DNA of 8,426 nt from an uncultured Clostridia bacterium (lineage in GTDB: Bacteria > Bacillota > Clostridia > Oscillospirales > Oscillospiraceae). Numbering within the stretch: the stretch's first letter is position 1; each line of letters starts with the position of its first letter. The notes beneath the pieces were generated by a model. It was not told the origin of the DNA, made no database searches, and worked only from the letters and a program-made list of their open reading frames with translations. The translations under genes and the position numbers were made by a program. Shown one piece after another: positions 5,371 to 8,426 of this stretch. The stretch lies in assembly GCA_938049125.1 (NCBI GenBank), contig CALICR010000142.1, positions 1 through 8,426 on the forward strand, in the 5' to 3' direction.

Positions 5371-5382
5371 CCCCGATCAAGA

Positions 5383-5423
5383 AGCCGGGACCCATGCCAG
5401 AAAAGCATGGGTCCCGGCTTTTT
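5383..5423. terminator. Strong terminator between MerR remnant and pyr operon
   Basis: A perfect 15-bp stem (5383-5397 with 5405-5419) and 7-base loop are followed by five Ts (5419-5423) on the plus strand. On the minus strand the same stem begins right after the pyrI stop and is followed by TTCTTG, so it probably also ends the pyr operon, less efficiently. Confidence 0.9.
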
Positions 5424-5842
5424 CAGCGCTCCGCTTTCGTCTCGCAGTAGAGGCAGCGGTAGGTCCGCGTTTCTGGGTCCGTCAGCGTGAAGATCTGCGG
5501 CAGCTCCTGCTCCACGGAGGTGATGCAGCGCGGATTCTTGCAGCGGATAACGTTGGTGATCCGCTCCGGCAGCCTGAGTTGGCGTTTTTCCACCCGCACG
5601 CCGTCCCGGATGATGTTGACGGTGATACCCGGGTCGATGTAGCCGATGACGTCCCAGTCGAGGTCCAGAATTCGGTCGATTTTAATGATATCCTTGCGGC
5701 CCAGCTTGCGGCTCGGGACGTTCTTCAGCAGTGCCACGGTGCAGTCCAGCCCGTCGAGGCCGAGGATGCCGTAAAGCGTCATGGCCTTGCCCGCTGCGAT
5801 GTGGTCGATGACGATGCCATTGGAGATCGCGTCGATGATCAT
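5423..5842 (-). CDS. pyrI: Aspartate carbamoyltransferase regulatory chain
   Basis: This is the regulatory subunit of aspartate transcarbamoylase. It binds allosteric nucleotides (CTP/UTP and ATP) with its N-terminal domain and contacts the catalytic chain through a C-terminal zinc domain. At 139 residues it is slightly shorter than the 153-residue E. coli protein. The N-terminal half shows NGIVIDHI (residues 8-15), where the nucleotide site lies. The four zinc-binding cysteines are present at 101, 106, 130 and 133 (CKNPRC and CLYC). The ATG at 5842 follows an AAGGGAGGG ribosome binding site, 15 bases after the pyrB stop, so the two chains are made from one mRNA. It is the last gene of the operon. 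Its presence means the enzyme is likely the feedback-regulated PyrB-PyrI type. The gene looks intact. Confidence 0.97.
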   Translation of the reverse strand: MIIDAISNGIVIDHIAAGKAMTLYGILGLDGLDCTVALLKNVPSRKLGRKDIIKIDRILDLDWDVIGYIDPGITVNIIRDGVRVEKRQLRLPERITNVIRCKNPRCITSVEQELPQIFTLTDPETRTYRCLYCETKAER

Positions 5843-5857
5843 GCTCTTGTCCCTCCC

Positions 5858-6772
5858 TTATTCAATGCCCAGCAGCTTGAGGATCAGCGCCATGCGGATG
5901 TAGCGGCCGTTCTTGGCCTGCTTGAAGTAGCAGGCGCGGGGATCGTCGTCCACGGCCACGGCAATTTCGTTGACCCGGGGCAGCGGGTGGAGGATGCAGA
6001 GGTCCTCCTTGGCAGTCCGGAGCTTGTCCGGGGTGAGGATGTAGCTGTCCTTCAGGCGCAGGTAGTCCTCCTCATTGAAGAAGCGCTCCCGCTGGACCCG
6101 CGTCATATAGAGGATGTCCAGCTCCGGCATGACAGCCTCGAGATCCGTGGTCTGGACGTACTCGATGTTCTTCTTTTTCAGCGCCTCGGTCTTGACGTAG
6201 CTGGGCAGCTTCAGCTCCTCCGGGGAGACAAGGACGATCCTGATGCCCTCGTAGCGGCTCAGGGCGTTGATGAGGGAGTGGACCGTGCGGCCGAATTTGA
6301 GGTCGCCGCAGAAGCCCACGGTCAGATGATCGACGCGGCCCTTCTCGCGCTGGATGGTCAGCAGGTCCGTAAGGGTCTGGGTCGGGTGGTTGTGGCCGCC
6401 GTCTCCGGCGTTGATGATGGGCACCTCCGAGTGCATGGAGGCCACCAGCGGTGCGCCCTCCTTCGGGTGGCGCATGGCAATGATGTCGCTGTAGCAGCTG
6501 ACGACGCGGATCGTATCGGCCACGCTCTCTCCCTTGGAGGCCGAGGAGCTGGCCGCCGAGGAGAAACCCAGCACCTGGCCGCCCAGGCTCAGCATGGCGG
6601 ATTCGAAGCTCAGCCGCGTGCGGGTGGACGGCTCGAAGAACAGCGTGGCGAGAATTTTCCCATCGCACTTGTGGGCATAGGCCGTGGGATCCGCAATGAT
6701 GTCGTTGGCCTTGGCGATCAGGGCGTCGATCTCCCCGGTGCTGAATTGCAGGATGTCGATCAGGTGATCCAT
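5858..6772 (-). CDS. pyrB: Aspartate carbamoyltransferase catalytic chain
   Basis: This enzyme makes N-carbamoyl-L-aspartate from carbamoyl phosphate and L-aspartate, the committed step of pyrimidine synthesis. It acts as a cytosolic trimer. The 304-residue length is standard. Carbamoyl-phosphate site residues are visible: STRTR (49-53), the mobile-loop segment SSSASKGES with Lys80, and HPTQ (129-132). Aspartate-domain motifs include TRVQRER (224-230) and HPLPR (262-266). The start was set at ATG 6772 because pyrE ends with TGA one base upstream and GGAGGTG lies 11 bases before, inside pyrE. The open frame runs further to 6853, but that region is pyrE in another frame. The stop-start arrangement suggests translational coupling with pyrE. 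pyrI follows after 15 bases. The gene looks functional. Confidence 0.98.
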   Translation of the reverse strand: MDHLIDILQFSTGEIDALIAKANDIIADPTAYAHKCDGKILATLFFEPSTRTRLSFESAMLSLGGQVLGFSSAASSSASKGESVADTIRVVSCYSDIIAMRHPKEGAPLVASMHSEVPIINAGDGGHNHPTQTLTDLLTIQREKGRVDHLTVGFCGDLKFGRTVHSLINALSRYEGIRIVLVSPEELKLPSYVKTEALKKKNIEYVQTTDLEAVMPELDILYMTRVQRERFFNEEDYLRLKDSYILTPDKLRTAKEDLCILHPLPRVNEIAVAVDDDPRACYFKQAKNGRYIRMALILKLLGIE

Positions 6773-6773
6773 C

Positions 6774-7421
6774 TCAGCGGGCACCTCCGATCCAGGATTC
6801 GTCGGACGGGTCGTTCCGGAACTGAATGAGGCGGGCGACGTCGGCAGGCGCAATGTAGCTCTGCTCCGCGGCGACGGCGGCGATGACGTCGAAGTTCGTC
6901 AGGCTGTGGTTCTTGACGTTCGCCTCCCTGAGACGGGCAAGGCCCTTCTCCATGCCGTAGGTGAAAATGCTGGCGACGCCCAGGACCTCGGCCCCGGCCT
7001 CGCGCAGGACGTTCACCACGTCGAGGACGCTGCCGCCGGTGGAGATGAGATCCTCGATGACCACGACCTTCTGGCCCGGCTCCAGCCTGCCCTCGATCTG
7101 ATTTTTCCGGCCGTGGTCCTTGCCGGAGCCGCGGACGTAGCCCATGGGGAGGCCCATGAGGTGGCCGACGATGGCGGCGTGGGCGATGCCGGCGGTGGAG
7201 GTGCCCATGAGGACCTCGGCCTCCGGATACTCGGTGCGGACGACCTCCGCCAGCGCGTTCTCCACCTCGGTCCGCACCGCCGGGGCGGTCAGGATCAGGC
7301 GGTTGTCACAGTAGACGGGGCTTTTGATGCCGCTGGCCCAGATGAACGGCTCATCGGGGCGGAAAAAGACGGCGCGGATGGACAGCAGGTCCTCCGCAAT
7401 GCGGCGTTCGGAATATCCCAT
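6774..7421 (-). CDS. pyrE: Orotate phosphoribosyltransferase
   Basis: This enzyme joins orotate to PRPP to give orotidine 5'-monophosphate, the fifth step of the pathway. It is 215 residues long, normal for the family. The type I phosphoribosyltransferase PRPP-binding loop is clear: VVVIEDLISTGGS (119-131), with the two acidic residues Glu123-Asp124. Upstream SGIKSPVYCDNR (30-41) and the flexible catalytic loop GSGKDHGRKNQIEG (98-111) also match. The ATG at 7421 follows AAAGGAG (7436-7430) at 8 bases. Its 5' neighbour, the HAD gene, ends 16 bases before. Its 3' end abuts pyrB with one base between stop and start. Its product feeds the pyrF enzyme encoded at the head of the same transcript. 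Confidence 0.97.
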   Translation of the reverse strand: MGYSERRIAEDLLSIRAVFFRPDEPFIWASGIKSPVYCDNRLILTAPAVRTEVENALAEVVRTEYPEAEVLMGTSTAGIAHAAIVGHLMGLPMGYVRGSGKDHGRKNQIEGRLEPGQKVVVIEDLISTGGSVLDVVNVLREAGAEVLGVASIFTYGMEKGLARLREANVKNHSLTNFDVIAAVAAEQSYIAPADVARLIQFRNDPSDESWIGGAR

Positions 7422-7437
7422 ATGGTTGGCTCCTTTC

Positions 7438-8100
7438 TCAGTTCACGCTGCCCGAGGGCAGGATCAGCGGTACGATGTCGCCGGGCGCGGCGGCGATGGC
7501 CTCGGCCCCGGCTTCGGTCAGCTCCTCGCGGCTGCCGTAGCCGTAGAGGACGCCGACGGCCTCCAGTCCGGCCTGGTGGCCGCCGAGGATGTCGTGGGCC
7601 CGGTCGCCCACTATGACGGCGCGGCGCAGGTCCGTGCAGCCCGCCAGGCGGAGCGCCGCCCAGACCACGCTGACCTTCTTGCCCGCCTCCGGGTCCCCGG
7701 CAGGCGCGCCGCAGACACCTTCGAAATAGGGCAGGAGGCCGAAGTGCTCCAGCACCCGGACGGCCATGGTGTCCAGCTTCGACGTGGCGACGAAGAGGCG
7801 GCAGCCGCCGCGGCGCAGCGCAGCCAGCATCTCCGCCGCGCCGGGATAGGGCGCGTTGTCCAGCCAGCCGTCCTCCCGGTAATATTCGCGGAATTTCTCC
7901 ACCGCCGCCGGGACCTCCGCCTCGGGCACAAAGCGGGCAAAGGTCTCGCTGAGGGGCGGGCCGACGAAGAATGAAAGCTCCTGCCAGGGCCGCTCAATGC
8001 CCCAGGCCCGCAGCGCGTACTGCGCCGCCTTCATGATCCCCGGCCCGGAGTCGGTCAGCGTGCCGTCCAGGTCGAAGAGAACGATGTCCCAGCGCGTCAT
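7438..8100 (-). CDS. HAD-superfamily phosphatase within the pyr operon
   Basis: This 220-residue cytosolic hydrolase of the haloacid dehalogenase superfamily (subfamily IA, Gph-like) has the whole catalytic set. Motif I is DLDGTLTD (nucleophile Asp10 and acid Asp12). Motif II is ATSK (Thr106/Ser107). Motif III is Lys141 or Lys142. Motif IV is VGDRAHD (164-170). An alpha-helical cap occupies roughly residues 16-80. The substrate cannot be read from sequence. Phosphoglycolate phosphatase is the generic annotation. A 5'-nucleotidase or housecleaning role on pyrimidine intermediates is suggested only by position between pyrF and pyrE. The ATG overlaps the pyrF stop as ATGA (8100-8097), indicating translational coupling, and pyrE starts 16 bases after its stop. 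It is complete and evidently co-transcribed with pyrimidine genes. Confidence 0.92.
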   Translation of the reverse strand: MTRWDIVLFDLDGTLTDSGPGIMKAAQYALRAWGIERPWQELSFFVGPPLSETFARFVPEAEVPAAVEKFREYYREDGWLDNAPYPGAAEMLAALRRGGCRLFVATSKLDTMAVRVLEHFGLLPYFEGVCGAPAGDPEAGKKVSVVWAALRLAGCTDLRRAVIVGDRAHDILGGHQAGLEAVGVLYGYGSREELTEAGAEAIAAAPGDIVPLILPSGSVN

Positions 8101-8426
8101 CCGACGAACTCCCGGACGCAGCGGAGGTAGGCCTCCTCCGGGTCCGCCGCCTGGGTGATGGGGCGGCCCACGACGATATAGTCGGAGCCAAGCGCCCGCG
8201 CCTTCTCCGGCGTCGTGACGCGGACCTGATCGTCGGCCTTCGCGTCGGCAAAGCGGATGCCCGGCGTGACGGTAACGAAGTCGGGGGAGCAGGCGGCGTG
8301 GATGGTCCCGGCCTCCAGGGGCGAGCAGACAACGCCGTCCAGGCCCGCGGCCCGGGCGTTCTTCGCGTAGGCGAGAACCACGTCCGCCAGGGGCTTCTCG
8401 ATGCCGATCTCCTCCTCCATGCTCTG
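8097..8426 (-). CDS. pyrF: Orotidine 5'-phosphate decarboxylase, C-terminal part
   Basis: This enzyme decarboxylates OMP to UMP, the last step of de novo synthesis. Only the last 109 residues are inside the window; the frame stays open to the window edge, so the ATG at 8420 is internal (SMEEEIG...). The phosphate-binding part of the barrel is clear: GVVCSPLEAG, TVTPGIRFA and DYIVVGRPITQA, with the Arg of VGRP contacting the phosphate in the type I family (about 230-240 residues). The catalytic DxKxxD motif lies outside the window. The stop overlaps the HAD start by 4 bases. It is upstream of all other pyr genes seen, so the promoter and any pyrimidine-responsive leader are beyond 8426. Confidence 0.96.
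   Translation of the reverse strand, partial: QSMEEEIGIEKPLADVVLAYAKNARAAGLDGVVCSPLEAGTIHAACSPDFVTVTPGIRFADAKADDQVRVTTPEKARALGSDYIVVGRPITQAADPEEAYLRCVREFVG

Noticed and set aside
5168..6829. Plus-strand ORF of 553 codons
   Set aside because: Antisense shadow of pyrI and pyrB with no domain similarity; length is a consequence of GC-rich codon bias on the coding strand.
6906..7974. Two plus-strand ORFs antisense to pyrE and the HAD gene
   Set aside because: Shadows rich in R, G, A and D, without ribosome binding sites or family motifs.
1..8426. CRISPR array, insertion sequence, prophage or toxin-antitoxin system
   Set aside because: I found no regularly spaced repeats, transposase, integrase, phage gene or toxin-antitoxin pair on either strand.

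Overview
The window looks like a chromosomal segment of a GC-rich gut Clostridia, most likely of the Oscillospiraceae/Ruminococcaceae type. That placement is inference from protein flavour, strong GGAGG ribosome binding sites, bacterial tRNAs with encoded CCA, and the pyrBI plus DUF1653 gene content. No marker gene fixes the species.

Left part (1-3585). The window opens inside a tRNA-Val(CAC) gene, which ends in a clean intrinsic terminator. A promoter and leader then precede a metallo-beta-lactamase-fold gene that is broken by two apparent single-base losses and an amber codon. An intact ZIP metal transporter follows, closed by a bidirectional terminator. On the minus strand lie a chimeric gene (the first 29 residues of a response regulator joined in frame to the C-terminal half of a LCM/TcmP-like methyltransferase) and an intact DUF1653 gene with its own promoter. 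Divergent from the DUF1653 gene is a 59-residue small protein gene with a good promoter and ribosome binding site. Next comes tRNA-Arg(ACG) with promoter and terminator.

Middle (3627-5423). On the minus strand is a MATE exporter pseudogene with an inferred internal deletion of about 100 codons and two frameshifts. Beyond it are the C-terminal remnant of an aldo/keto reductase and, divergently, a MerR regulator without its DNA-binding domain. Those two remnants meet at one point, as expected if a single deletion removed both 5' ends and the shared promoter region. A long hairpin terminator separates them from the next operon.

Right part (5423-8426). An intact minus-strand pyrimidine operon reads pyrF (partial, cut by the window end), a HAD-family phosphatase, pyrE, pyrB, pyrI. 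Spacing is tight: an ATGA overlap, then gaps of 16, 1 and 15 bases. It covers the catalytic and regulatory chains of aspartate transcarbamoylase, orotate phosphoribosyltransferase and OMP decarboxylase. The HAD enzyme is the unexplained member.

Overall, housekeeping genes (tRNAs, pyr operon) are intact while accessory genes between them are decaying. All four inferred frameshifts are net losses of one base in or beside a homopolymer, so sequencing or assembly error must be weighed for those. The large deletions and the chimera are harder to explain that way. I see no CRISPR array, integrase, insertion sequence, phage gene, or convincing new multi-gene system.
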